Assembly (NCBI GenBank): GCA_964639885.1
Contig: CAZXEH010000015.1
Coordinates: 1-48,920, forward strand
Reading direction: 5' to 3'
DNA length: 48,920 nt
From: JAGNLA01 sp964639885
GTDB lineage: Bacteria > Caldisericota > Caldisericia > JAAYUI01
Under the pieces are notes generated by a model. The model was given only the letters and a program-made list of their open reading frames with translations, was not told the origin of the DNA and made no database searches. The position numbers were made by a program, and so were the translations under genes. This document shows, one piece after another, positions 24,971 through 33,904 of the stretch. Each line of letters opens with the position of its first letter. Within the stretch, counting starts at the first letter, position 1.

Positions 24971-27900
24971 ATGAAAAAAGCGGGCAGAATTGTTCTTGCG
25001 CTTGCGCTTGTTTTGAATCTTGCCATCGCAAGCAATAACACGTCAGCCTATGTAACATGGTACGGAGCAGGTTTATCGCTTTGGAATTCGTCCAACAATC
25101 CCCAACCAACTGACATTCAGATAACGAGGGATATTTTTACGTCCGACTGCCCATCGGTTGCCTGGGATAAAACCGGTTTTGCTCACGTTTCATGGTGGAG
25201 CGACGCAACCGGCAACCGGGAAATCTATTATGTCCACTGGAACGGTGCCACTTGGGTGAATGCTGCCGGTCAGGTCTGGAACAATGCAACATACAACGCA
25301 AATGTGAGCCAGAATGCAGGCGCTTCCCAATACCAGATACTCAAGCTCGACTCTGCCGGACGACCAAACCTTCTGTGGTGGGATCAAACCCAGAACGTTC
25401 ACGGCCTTTACTTTGTCAGATGGAATGGTGCAAACTGGGTGACTGCGAACGGTACGCTTTACACTGGAGCAAACGGCAACGTAGCCCTTACCGGTGGCGC
25501 TGGAACCATAACAAACGCCAAGTGCTACTCATTCTCACTGGATTCAAGCAACAACCCGCACATCGCCTTCTGTGACACAATTTCTGGAAACAGCGAACTT
25601 TACTATATCAAATGGGATGGCTCAAACTGGGTCAATGTTAAAGGTCTGGTATTTGACAATGTCACTGGTGCAAACGCAAACGTATCCAACTCGACAACCG
25701 ATTCAAAGAATCCGAGCATCTCAGTAGGTCTTGACGGTACACCACATATCGCATGGCAAGAGGTGTTCAGCGTTACCGCTACAAACACCTATGCAACCCT
25801 CGACTACGTTTATTGGGGCGGTGCATCGTGGGTTACAAGGGGTGGTTTTTCTTATAATGCTTCAACAAGAAACGCTGACATAACGGTTCAGTCCGGCTAT
25901 GTTGCACACCCAAGGATGGTTGTTGACAAGCAGAACACAGTTCACATCCTGTTTGCTTACGAAGATACATTTGTCAATCCGCTCAGCGCTATTCACAAAT
26001 TCGACATCCACTACATAAAATCATCCGCAATCACAAAGCTGTGGAAAAACGCAAAAGGTGAAGACTTCGACCTTGGGCAGATGAACTCTAATGTTTCAAA
26101 CAACGGAGGATATTCCTACACATATTCACCTGAGCCGATGGCCATCGACGCCAACGGCTACCCCCATATTGTTTGGGAGGACAACTCCTACAAAAATCCT
26201 GATTTTGCAAGCCTCGACATTTACTACCTCAGGTGGAACGGAACAGCCTGGATCAATGACGCCGGACAGACATGGAATCCGATTACCGGAAATGCCTGCA
26301 TAATCAATACGACCATGGAATCATCATGTGCCGACATCGCCCTGGACGACAAGAATCAGCCTGTCGTGGCCTGGGAAGAGGATTCGTATGGCGGAATCAC
26401 GGAGATTCTGAGCATCCAGCTTCAGAACTACGACATGGGCTACATCTTCAAAAAATCGGTTTCAATAAACAACGCCATTGCCTACAATGACGACGGCAAA
26501 ACTGCAAAAGTGGGCGACAAACTCAACTACAGCATGAGTCTGGACATCAACCCGAACCCACTTGATCCTTATGCACCGTACGTTTTCGACAAGATACCGG
26601 ATGGAACAACATACATTTCCGGCTCAATCTCGCCAAGCATTGATCTGGCCTATTCAAACGACAACGGAACAACCTGGACTGCCGGCGAACCACCAAATGA
26701 ATCGCCTGCAGGAACGAGGCTTCGTTGGGGGCCATTATGGAGAGACTGGGTCGGTATGGCCGATTCAAGGTACAACCCAACGCTCCTCCAGTCTCAGCAA
26801 CCGTTTGACATAAACGTATCAAGAACTCAATCACTCGGCAGGGCTTTCATGTGCCCGTCAATGGACACCGATTCAAACGGAAACCCAAACATCGTTTGCT
26901 GGGTTCCATACGGTTCGGCAACAGACCAGAAGATTTTCTTCTTCAGGTGGAGCGGGACAAACTGGGTGTCGATGGACGGTCAGGCTTATGTTCCAACAAG
27001 TGGAAGCACAAACGCTGCATGCGTCAATCCTGGGCCAAGCACCTCAGCCTACCCGATGATGGTTCTGGACAACTACGACAACCCCCACATTGTTTGGTAC
27101 GAACGCTTCAGCCAGGCTCCGATAATGAACGGCGTCTATTATGTGAGATGGAAACCTGGCGATGGCTGGGTTACTGCTGACGGTTCAAAGTACAACTCGC
27201 TGCTTGGCAATGCCAGACTGACAAACTACGCCTGCAGCTCAACCACTTACCCTCCATCGATTTGCAACATCGATGTTGACTCCTACAACAACCCGCACAT
27301 CGTGTTTGAAAGAAACTCAGGCGGTGGCACAAACAGCGTCTGCTACACCTACTGGGATGGATCTCAGTGGAGAACCGGCAGCGGGCAGGTGTTCAACAAG
27401 GATGCCCCAAACGCAGACATCTTCACGGCAACCGCAGGCATCTACGCAACCGTGCCAAGAATCGATGTCGACAGGGAAAACAGACCAAACATCATCTGGA
27501 CCGAAAACAGATCCAGAGAGCTTTATTATGTCTACAGAAGCTTTGGGCAATGGTACTGCCGTGACGGCAGCCTTTTTGACCCATCAAACCCGCTTGCCAC
27601 GAACGGAAGACTGAGCAGAACAGCCGGAAATACTGGTTGGGGTGAAATTTGTACAGGCACCGACGGTTCAATACACGTTGCCTGGGAAGAAACTGTCTCA
27701 GCCGGCAATTCAGACATTTTCTACGTAAAATCCGATGACAACAAGTGGTGGAACAACGCCCAGGGTCAACCGTGGGATCCGGTCGCCCTCAATGCAAACG
27801 TTACAAATGACGTGGGGCTTTCAAGATACATCTTCGTTGGAGACAAAATGGCGCTCGACTACAGGAACAGACCTCACATCGTGTGGGAAGACAACTTTGG

Positions 27901-28975
27901 CAACCCTGCTCCTGTTGGCAACGAAGTTTGCTACACAAGGTGGAACGGTTCCGAGTGGGTGAATGTCAGAGGTGAGATGCACAGCCAGTTCCTTGATAAC
28001 TACAATGTTTCAAGGTCTGTGGGCAGGGAATCCTCGTGCCCCTCGGTGGCAATCGATCTTAGAGAAAGACCGTACATGACGTGGGAAGAGGGCAACGATG
28101 TCGCCCCGGAACCATGCCAGGTCTATTTCCTCAGAAGACCGGAATACAACTTCAAGTTCTCGGTGAGAATCGACGACCCGTTTGATTACTCGTACACGCC
28201 AGTCACAAATGAAGGCTGGATTTGCAATGCCGGTGACGGAAACTGCCTTGACGCCTACAAATCAAACAGGGTGACAAATCCTGTCTACAAGCCATCCCCA
28301 AGCTTCCTACTCCAAAATATTCCTGATGATATGGGTGTTTGCACACAAGACCCGATCAACTTCACACTGACAATCACAAACAAGGGCGATCTGGCCTCGA
28401 CAAACACTGTTTGCAAATACATCCTGCCAAGGGAACTCCAGTATGTTTCATCATTACCAACCATGTCTGTCAGTCAGAACACGCTCATCGCAGACCTTGG
28501 AACCATGAACCCGGGCGCAAAGGTTGTCTACAAGATTTTCTGCAAGCTTGATCCAAAAGTTCAGGTCACGGACAGTCTGAACGTGATAACCGAAGCCGTG
28601 CTCACCTACAGCGAACTGATTGGCGACGCAATAAAGAAGCCAGCTTTTGTGAAGGTCAACAACTGCCTTGAAAGAAGACCGCTTCTGCTTTACACCGAGT
28701 GGAAAGGCATCGACACCAAAACCTCAACCGGTGATGTCGGCCAGGAGATTTCTGTCAGCTTCAAACCCGAGTGGTACGATCACGGTGTTTCACCATACGA
28801 TTTCATTGTTGACTGGGGCGATGGCACACAGGAAAAATTCTTTGACAAAACCGGCGACAATCTCCTCACATCCAGACACACATACGCTTCATCAGGCGAG
28901 TATAGCTTCTGGATCAAGGTAGATGATTCAGTGGCCAGATCGTACAAGGTGACAAGGAAACTAGTTATAAAATAG
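24971..28975 (+). CDS. Giant secreted protein, paralogue with two propeller-like blocks
   Basis: 1334 residues; GGAG sits seven bases before the ATG. Signal peptide MKKAGRIVLALALVLNLAIAS, cleavage near residue 27. Block 1 of WNG-type repeats covers ~30-490 (HWNGATWVNAAGQVWNNAT; RWNGANWVTANGTLY). A DUF11-like beta domain at ~490-590 repeats the GEPPNESPAGTRLRW pattern seen near the N-terminus of the sister protein. Block 2 of repeats covers ~600-1085. A DUF11-type domain (~1110-1230, LTITNKGDLASTNTVCKYILP) and a PKD-like domain (~1235-1334, DWGDGTQEK ... HTYASSGEYSFWIKVDD) end it. Both paralogues finish VTRK-x-x-IK. It looks like the sister architecture with the propeller block duplicated. No anchor motif; likely surface-exposed or released. 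Confidence 0.88.
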   Translation: MKKAGRIVLALALVLNLAIASNNTSAYVTWYGAGLSLWNSSNNPQPTDIQITRDIFTSDCPSVAWDKTGFAHVSWWSDATGNREIYYVHWNGATWVNAAGQVWNNATYNANVSQNAGASQYQILKLDSAGRPNLLWWDQTQNVHGLYFVRWNGANWVTANGTLYTGANGNVALTGGAGTITNAKCYSFSLDSSNNPHIAFCDTISGNSELYYIKWDGSNWVNVKGLVFDNVTGANANVSNSTTDSKNPSISVGLDGTPHIAWQEVFSVTATNTYATLDYVYWGGASWVTRGGFSYNASTRNADITVQSGYVAHPRMVVDKQNTVHILFAYEDTFVNPLSAIHKFDIHYIKSSAITKLWKNAKGEDFDLGQMNSNVSNNGGYSYTYSPEPMAIDANGYPHIVWEDNSYKNPDFASLDIYYLRWNGTAWINDAGQTWNPITGNACIINTTMESSCADIALDDKNQPVVAWEEDSYGGITEILSIQLQNYDMGYIFKKSVSINNAIAYNDDGKTAKVGDKLNYSMSLDINPNPLDPYAPYVFDKIPDGTTYISGSISPSIDLAYSNDNGTTWTAGEPPNESPAGTRLRWGPLWRDWVGMADSRYNPTLLQSQQPFDINVSRTQSLGRAFMCPSMDTDSNGNPNIVCWVPYGSATDQKIFFFRWSGTNWVSMDGQAYVPTSGSTNAACVNPGPSTSAYPMMVLDNYDNPHIVWYERFSQAPIMNGVYYVRWKPGDGWVTADGSKYNSLLGNARLTNYACSSTTYPPSICNIDVDSYNNPHIVFERNSGGGTNSVCYTYWDGSQWRTGSGQVFNKDAPNADIFTATAGIYATVPRIDVDRENRPNIIWTENRSRELYYVYRSFGQWYCRDGSLFDPSNPLATNGRLSRTAGNTGWGEICTGTDGSIHVAWEETVSAGNSDIFYVKSDDNKWWNNAQGQPWDPVALNANVTNDVGLSRYIFVGDKMALDYRNRPHIVWEDNFGNPAPVGNEVCYTRWNGSEWVNVRGEMHSQFLDNYNVSRSVGRESSCPSVAIDLRERPYMTWEEGNDVAPEPCQVYFLRRPEYNFKFSVRIDDPFDYSYTPVTNEGWICNAGDGNCLDAYKSNRVTNPVYKPSPSFLLQNIPDDMGVCTQDPINFTLTITNKGDLASTNTVCKYILPRELQYVSSLPTMSVSQNTLIADLGTMNPGAKVVYKIFCKLDPKVQVTDSLNVITEAVLTYSELIGDAIKKPAFVKVNNCLERRPLLLYTEWKGIDTKTSTGDVGQEISVSFKPEWYDHGVSPYDFIVDWGDGTQEKFFDKTGDNLLTSRHTYASSGEYSFWIKVDDSVARSYKVTRKLVIK

Positions 28976-28986
28976 CTCATTCAAAG

Positions 28987-29039
28987 CTGACCTGTTCGGA
29001 TGTATTCAATCATGGCAGGTCAGTTTTTTCTTTGTATAC
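28987..29039 (+). terminator. Rho-independent terminator with long loop
   Basis: CTGACCTG (28987-28994) pairs perfectly with CAGGTCAG (29026-29033), followed by six T. The loop is 31 bases, longer than usual. It lies 11 bases after the second giant surface gene. Confidence 0.7.
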
Positions 29040-29111
29040 AAATCATGTTTCGGCTAGCATTTTTTGTTGCACTTTAAATTTTCTATTTATTAATTATTTA
29101 GACATAAATAT

Positions 29112-29142
29112 TTTACTTATTAATTGGTTAAGATATTATAAT
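29112..29142 (+). promoter_or_regulatory. Possible promoter of the 256-residue unknown
   Basis: A perfect TATAAT (29137-29142) in AT-rich DNA, about 37 bases before the start codon; the best -35 match is TTTACT (29112-29117) at a long 19-base spacing. AT-richness makes chance matches likely. Confidence 0.35.
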
Positions 29143-29179
29143 ATTTTATATAAATTAAATCAAGGAGGGATAATCAGTT

Positions 29180-29950
29180 ATGTCAATACCAAATCCAAGT
29201 TGCGGTTTTTATTGGAACAATGCCTTGCCGGCAAATAGATTTTTTGCATCAATTGGAGGTATGTCTGAACAGCAGTATTTGGAAAACGAGATGAACCTTG
29301 AGATGCTGCAGGGATTTGGGGTGGATTACTTCAAGCCCTTGACTGAGGGTAGGATTCTGGAAAACACCAATTGGTGCTACAAGGATCCTGCTGGCAATAA
29401 ATGGAAGAACCCAATGGGTGATATAATGACAATTGGCATGACACATTCAAGAGATATTTGCATCTATCGCATCCCCTTGTTTTATCAAAACCCGGGCTCA
29501 TATCTTGTAAGTAATGGCGCTGAAAGACCTAAATGCATAAGCATTGACCTGACCAGTGATCTGGCAAGCAAACTGAACATTGAATTCGCTGTCAGGAAGG
29601 GATCATCACTAAGCGGTCCTAGCTATTATTCAGTTTATGCCGGAAACGGAGATTTGCCGCTTAGCTTGTCGAATGGAAACGGTTATGTTTATGGTTCGGC
29701 GTTAGCAAGTGAAACATCTGTGCTGCATATCCCTGATTTTCTTAACCAAAACGGTTTTGCTCTCGCCAACGGTAGTTCTCAACCACTGGCTGCAACAGCA
29801 TCAAATTGGAGCCTGGTGCAACTGGAGATCCCGCAGCAAATCAGAGTGAATAATATAAGGTGTATGTATATTGCATTTGTAAACGACTACATAAACAAAA
29901 AAAGCTGTAACCTTGAAATCGCCTGGGTGTCTGTGCAAAATATACCGTAA
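29180..29950 (+). CDS. Protein of unknown function, probably cytoplasmic or unconventionally exported
   Basis: 256 residues; AGGAGG lies 11 bases before the ATG. No signal peptide or membrane segment: it begins MSIPNPSCGFYWNNALPANRF. The second half is rich in Ser, Asn, Gly and aromatic residues (GNGDLPLSLSNGNGYVYGS), suggestive of a beta-sandwich. I recognise no family. It stands alone: terminator upstream, about 445 non-coding bases downstream, then genes on the opposite strand. Lower GC and AT-rich flanks hint at acquired DNA, but this is weak. Confidence 0.7.
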   Translation: MSIPNPSCGFYWNNALPANRFFASIGGMSEQQYLENEMNLEMLQGFGVDYFKPLTEGRILENTNWCYKDPAGNKWKNPMGDIMTIGMTHSRDICIYRIPLFYQNPGSYLVSNGAERPKCISIDLTSDLASKLNIEFAVRKGSSLSGPSYYSVYAGNGDLPLSLSNGNGYVYGSALASETSVLHIPDFLNQNGFALANGSSQPLAATASNWSLVQLEIPQQIRVNNIRCMYIAFVNDYINKKSCNLEIAWVSVQNIP

Positions 29951-30395
29951 TAGAGATGAGCTAGCGATATCGTTTGAGTCCATTTTTTGTTATACTCAAA
30001 GATATTTAAAAATCGGGTGTATGTCTGGGTTGTCTGTAACACTGGACGATCGGCCATTTACGACAGCCCAGATAGTAAGTTTTCATTTCTATCAGATTTT
30101 GTTCTCATTTTCTCAACTTTACTCGATAAATAGAATTCTTGAATCATCCTCAAATCTCTCACTACTGTTAACTTGGCGAGTCCTTTACCAAAGGACTAGA
30201 AAACTACTCATAATGAACGAGATCTGCGATTGGTGTCTCTGTGTTTTCAGTTCTTGGTTCGACAAACATGCTTTAGGTAGTCATGGATACTCAAAAACCG
30301 CGACTAGTTTTTTCTGAAGTATAAAAAGTCAAGTTATTCATAACCGATGAGGATAGACGGTTTTCTGAATGCGAAATCATCGGCTATCAAGTCTG
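29951..30395. other. Intergenic region with two inverted repeats, no supportable gene
   Basis: An imperfect inverted repeat spans 29968-30004 (TTTGAGT pairing ACTCAAA, extended by TATC/GATA past a one-base bulge, with a T-run in the loop). A second, CCGATGA (30344-30350) with TCATCGG (30377-30383), lies just past the end of the leftward permease gene and might end its transcript, although no T-run follows it on that strand. A 134-codon open frame here has no ribosome site and no recognisable protein. Confidence 0.5.
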
Positions 30396-31409
30396 TTACA
30401 GGATATAGTTGAATAAGTAACCCACGATGAGGATTCCAAGGCCTACAACGCCAAGGAACGTTGCGATGAGGGCTGGTTTGAGAACTTTTCTCAGAATGAT
30501 TGTCTCCGGGAGTGAAAGGCCGATAACCGCCATCATGAACGCCAACACTGTTCCAAGAGCGGCTCCTTTACCCAGCAACGCCTGAACAACGGGAATTATT
30601 CCTGCAGCATTCGAGTAAAGCGGAATTCCGATGAGCACAGCCAGAGGCACAGACCACCATGCCTGTTTGCCCATGATTGATGCCATGAGGTTTTCCGGTA
30701 CATAACCATGAATCATTGCACCAACCGCAATGCCTAAAATAACGTAGATCCAGACCTTGCCGACAATTTCCTTCACGGAAGCCAGGCCGGCGTTGATTCT
30801 GTCAATCCAATTCAGCTTCTCTTCTTCCAGTGTTCCAGACATTGACTTGAAAACCCAGTCTTCAACATACCTGTCCATTTTGAGGCGTCCCAGTATCCAG
30901 CCTGCAAAAATGGCGATTACTACGCCAGTTGTAACGTAAAGCGCTGCGACTTTCCAGCCGAAGAGACCAAAAAGGAGTATGACTGCAACCTCGTTGACCA
31001 TCGGAGCTGAGATAAGAAAAGAGAACGTTATGCCAAGCGGAACTCCGGCTGAGACAAAACCAATAAACAAGGGAACAGCGGAACAGGAGCAGAAAGGAGT
31101 GACAATGCCAAGCAGTGAAGCCAGAATATTTCCGACAAACTCTTTGCGCCCCATCAAAAGTCTTCGCGTTGTCGTTGGGGAAAAAAAGGTGCGCAATATC
31201 CCGATCCCGAACACCACAAGCATAAGAAGCATCAAAACCTTTGGCGTGTCATATATGAAAAATTCAACAGATGAGGCAATCGACGATCCTGGCACCAGCC
31301 TGAAAACTGTATATGTAAGGAATTTCGAAAATGCTTCGAGGTTCAGATACACCAGAAACCATATTGGCAACGCAATCAGAATCAAAATGATCTTATCCCT
31401 GTTTTTCAT
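30396..31409 (-). CDS. ArsP/DUF318-type permease
   Basis: 337 residues on the minus strand with eight or so membrane spans. The diagnostic motif TPFCSCSAVPLFIGF is at residues 104-118 (C107, C109), and the second half has IPLYSNAAGIIPVVQALL, the paired motif of this permease family (PF03773). Characterised ArsP members export trivalent organoarsenicals; other members have unknown substrates. AAGGAG lies six bases upstream of the ATG, and the start overlaps the end of the DUF134 gene by 17 bases, so the two are co-transcribed. Context beside ArsR, ACR3 and ArsC supports an arsenic role. Confidence 0.87.
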   Translation of the reverse strand: MKNRDKIILILIALPIWFLVYLNLEAFSKFLTYTVFRLVPGSSIASSVEFFIYDTPKVLMLLMLVVFGIGILRTFFSPTTTRRLLMGRKEFVGNILASLLGIVTPFCSCSAVPLFIGFVSAGVPLGITFSFLISAPMVNEVAVILLFGLFGWKVAALYVTTGVVIAIFAGWILGRLKMDRYVEDWVFKSMSGTLEEEKLNWIDRINAGLASVKEIVGKVWIYVILGIAVGAMIHGYVPENLMASIMGKQAWWSVPLAVLIGIPLYSNAAGIIPVVQALLGKGAALGTVLAFMMAVIGLSLPETIILRKVLKPALIATFLGVVGLGILIVGYLFNYIL

Positions 31410-31704
31410 CTTTCTCCTTTATTTTGCAGCACCCGATTTCAACTTTTATTGCTTTGACATTCACGAGGGCGTCAGCAATCTTTTTATGTGCAGATGAAAG
31501 AATCCTTGAGATCGTGGACTGGTGGAGAAGCATCTGATTTGCAATCTGAACCTGATCCAGCTCTTCGAGATGCGTCAGCCTCAACGCTTCATACTCATCC
31601 AGCGTCAGCACGACAGATTCCAGTTCTTCATCTGCCTTGCACGCTGGTCTGAAGCATCGTTCGTCAGGGCTGCAGTCAATCCACCGAGTTTTTTTGGGTC
31701 TCAT
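31393..31704 (-). CDS. DUF134-family HTH regulator
   Basis: 103 residues on the minus strand. The N-terminal MRPKKTRWIDCSPD and the helix-turn-helix at ~50-76 (LDQVQIANQMLLHQSTISRILSSAHKKIADAL) match the DUF134 family (PF02001), small DNA-binding proteins with conserved cysteines (here C11, C17, C22, C92, C93). It probably senses a metal, thiol or redox signal and controls the co-transcribed permease; the ligand is not known. GGAG is five bases before the ATG. Confidence 0.85.
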   Translation of the reverse strand: MRPKKTRWIDCSPDERCFRPACKADEELESVVLTLDEYEALRLTHLEELDQVQIANQMLLHQSTISRILSSAHKKIADALVNVKAIKVEIGCCKIKEKDEKQG

Positions 31705-31732
31705 TCAAGCTCCATGTTTTGAATAAGTATGC

Positions 31733-31760
31733 ATTATAATTTTTTAAACCACTGAGTCAA
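31733..31760 (-). promoter_or_regulatory. Probable promoter of the DUF134-permease unit
   Basis: On the minus strand TTGACT (31760-31755), a 16-base spacer and TATAAT (31738-31733), placing the transcript start about 20-25 bases before the ATG at 31704. GTATGC (31727-31732) and GCATAC (31793-31798) form a spaced inverted repeat across this divergent control region. Confidence 0.6.
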
Positions 31761-31805
31761 CCCGGTTGTGGCTTGTTTGATTAAAAATTTCAGCATACAT
31801 GTAAC

Positions 31806-31834
31806 TTGATTTTAATTTCAAAGTTTCTTAAATT
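31806..31834 (+). promoter_or_regulatory. Possible promoter of the arsR operon
   Basis: TTGATT (31806-31811), 17-base spacer, TAAATT (31829-31834; four of six consensus bases). The implied transcript start falls on or next to the arsR ATG at 31842, which has no ribosome site, so the mRNA may be leaderless. Confidence 0.4.
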
Positions 31835-31841
31835 CAAAAAT

Positions 31842-32141
31842 ATGAAAAAACTCCTCATCAAGGATGAAGAGCTGGAATCGGCTGTCTCGGTGTTTTCTGC
31901 TCTTGGCTCAACAAACCGGCTTCAGATTGTCATGGCGCTCGAAGAAGGCGAGATGTCGGTTTCCCAGCTGTCAGAAACTGTTGGTTGCAGGATTTCTTGC
32001 ATCTCCCAGCATCTTTCTGTTCTCAAATCTGCAAGGATAGTATCGGCAAGACGTGATGGACACGAGGTTTTCTACAGTATTTCCAAACCATGTGTCACGA
32101 CATTCCTGTCATGCCTGATCAATGGTAATTGCGGAAAATGA
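31842..32141 (+). CDS. arsR: ArsR/SmtB-family metalloregulator
   Basis: 99 residues from ATG 31842 (a TTG at 31806 is in frame but coincides with the proposed -35). Winged-helix HTH: SALGSTNRLQIVMALEEGEMSVSQLSE, then SCISQHLSVLKSARIVSARRDGHEVFYSI, the ArsR recognition helix and wing. The usual ELCVCDL metal site is replaced by C49 and C53 at the recognition helix, with C84, C91 and C97 near the C-terminus as further possible ligands. It should repress the rightward operon until arsenite or a similar thiophilic ion binds. No Shine-Dalgarno sequence is seen. Confidence 0.85.
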   Translation: MKKLLIKDEELESAVSVFSALGSTNRLQIVMALEEGEMSVSQLSETVGCRISCISQHLSVLKSARIVSARRDGHEVFYSISKPCVTTFLSCLINGNCGK

Positions 32142-32168
32142 TCAAATGTTTTTAACAAGGAGGAACAA

Positions 32169-32408
32169 ATGAAGATTCAGGTTTACGGACCAGGATGCAC
32201 GAAGTGCTTTACGATGGGCAGGAATGTCCGCGAGGCAGTGGCAAGGATGGGAATCGATGCCGAGATTGAAGAGATTCACGACATCAGTGTCATGGTGTCC
32301 AAAGGGATAATGATGACGCCGGCCCTAGGCGTTGATGGCAAAGTACTCTCATCAGGCAAGGCTTTGACAACAGAAGAGATCATCGAATTCATAAAGAAAG
32401 CTCTTTGA
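32169..32408 (+). CDS. Small thioredoxin-like redox protein (redox-active disulfide type)
   Basis: 79 residues with C10-x2-C13 (GPGCTKC) and TPALGVDGKVLSSGKALTTEEI, matching the small thioredoxin group often annotated as redox-active disulfide protein 2 (TIGR00412). It is cytoplasmic and commonly sits beside ArsP-type permeases and ArsR regulators. Likely role: electron donor to an arsenical-processing step or to the membrane thiol relay below. AAGGAGG precedes the ATG. Confidence 0.88.
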   Translation: MKIQVYGPGCTKCFTMGRNVREAVARMGIDAEIEEIHDISVMVSKGIMMTPALGVDGKVLSSGKALTTEEIIEFIKKAL

Positions 32409-32410
32409 TA

Positions 32411-33904
32411 ATGGCCAGGAAAATTGTCCCGGCAATTGCATGTCTTGTCATGCTTTCGTATTGCCTTGCGGGTGTTACGGCCTACAATTATGACCCGACA
32501 AACAACCTTAACATGTCGACAAGCTCCGGCATTCCAAATCACGAACTGACCAAATTGTGGCAGCTGGATTTTGAAAAAGACCTCTTGTGCCAGCCCCTTC
32601 TGTTATCCAACGGAAATGTAATTGTCACCACGACCAAATCGGTCTGCATGGTTAACCCGGACACAGGCAGGAAAGTATGGGAAACTGCCATGGACTCTGG
32701 AGCCACGTGGAACAGCGTTACTGGAGAAAAATCGATAATCTGTTTCTCCGGCAACACAGTTACCAGTTTGTCAATTCTGAACGGAAAGCAGCTTTGGTCA
32801 AAGAACTTCGATTACACAATGACGGCACAGCCTGTTTCTAACGGAATCAGCGTCTTTCTCTTTTACGATAAAAAGATCGCCTGTCTCGATCTGGTTTCAG
32901 GAAATGAAGAGTGGACAAAGACGGTCAGTGGCGTGATGACTCAGCAACCATGCATTTATTCAGGCAAACTCTATGCAGCGTGCATCAATGGATTTCTGGG
33001 TTGCTTCGATGCAAAAGATGGAGCAGTCGATTGGGAAACAAACATTGGAGATGTTGCAACCGAAAGGCTTGTTGGTACAGATCGCTACATATATCTGGTG
33101 TCGGAGAAAACTCTCTACGCAGTTCTCAGATCGACAGGCAAGCCATTGTGGAAATACATTGCCAAAAGTGACGGACTTGCCCCGACAATTAATGAGGGAC
33201 TTGTCTTTTTTACGTCAAAAGACAAGACTGTATACTGCATCGACTCCAACACAGTGACAAAAGGATGCTGTATGTCGACTGGCAGGCAGATGTGGTCTTT
33301 GTATTTGGGCGCTGAATGTTCAAGTCAGCCTGTTGCTTCCGAAGGACATTTGTACCAGTTTACTTCTGATGGATGGCTGTACGACATAAAATCCGATGAT
33401 GGCGATGTCTTGTGGAAGTACCCAACTGGCTGCAACCTTTCAAAAGCCATTCTGACACCCACCCAGCTTCTGGTTACTGAAGGCAAACGGCTGACAAGTC
33501 TTGCAAATGCCCCTTCCACCATCAAGATTTTCGTTGACAAGCCGGTACTTCTGCGTGACGGTCGGGAATTCCGAATTGACATAGGCGCAAAAATAATCAA
33601 CGGCAAATCGATGATCCCTGCACGACATCTCCTCGAACCTTTTGGCGGTCAGGTTAGCTGGGATCAGTCGGAAAATCTTGTAACATGCACGTTCAAAAAC
33701 AAAAAGCTGGAATTGTGGGTTGGTAAGCCCAAGGCGAGATTAAGCGGTTCTTTTGTTCCAATCGACTCAAATACCGCCATAGTCCCGACAAATGTGTCAG
33801 GACGGGTGATGGTTCCGGCGAGATTCATCATCGAAAAATTCATGAGGCTCACGGTTGACTGGAACGAAACTGAAAAATCCTTTTTGATCAGGAAGGTGGA
33901 ATAG
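32411..33904 (+). CDS. Exported PQQ-like beta-propeller protein with copper-amine-oxidase-type C-terminal domain
   Basis: 497 residues from ATG 32411; a TTG two codons earlier is in frame but has no support. Signal peptide in residues 1-24 (PAIACLVMLSYCLAGVTA). Residues ~45-365 are PQQ-type propeller blades (GRKVWETAMDSGATWNSV; GKQLWSKNFDYTMTAQPV; GDVLWKYPTG). Residues ~371-497 form the domain named after the copper amine oxidase N-terminus (VLLRDGREFRIDIGAKIINGKSMIPARHLLEPFGGQVSWD in segments), usually a surface-attachment module. Probably an extracytoplasmic scaffold; no PQQ or copper ligand could be shown. Coupled to the small thioredoxin gene before it (2-base gap). Confidence 0.85.
   Translation: MARKIVPAIACLVMLSYCLAGVTAYNYDPTNNLNMSTSSGIPNHELTKLWQLDFEKDLLCQPLLLSNGNVIVTTTKSVCMVNPDTGRKVWETAMDSGATWNSVTGEKSIICFSGNTVTSLSILNGKQLWSKNFDYTMTAQPVSNGISVFLFYDKKIACLDLVSGNEEWTKTVSGVMTQQPCIYSGKLYAACINGFLGCFDAKDGAVDWETNIGDVATERLVGTDRYIYLVSEKTLYAVLRSTGKPLWKYIAKSDGLAPTINEGLVFFTSKDKTVYCIDSNTVTKGCCMSTGRQMWSLYLGAECSSQPVASEGHLYQFTSDGWLYDIKSDDGDVLWKYPTGCNLSKAILTPTQLLVTEGKRLTSLANAPSTIKIFVDKPVLLRDGREFRIDIGAKIINGKSMIPARHLLEPFGGQVSWDQSENLVTCTFKNKKLELWVGKPKARLSGSFVPIDSNTAIVPTNVSGRVMVPARFIIEKFMRLTVDWNETEKSFLIRKVE

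Noticed and set aside
29913..30317. 134-codon + strand frame after the 256-residue unknown
   Set aside because: It overlaps that gene, lacks a ribosome site and translates to an unstructured-looking sequence with no family features.
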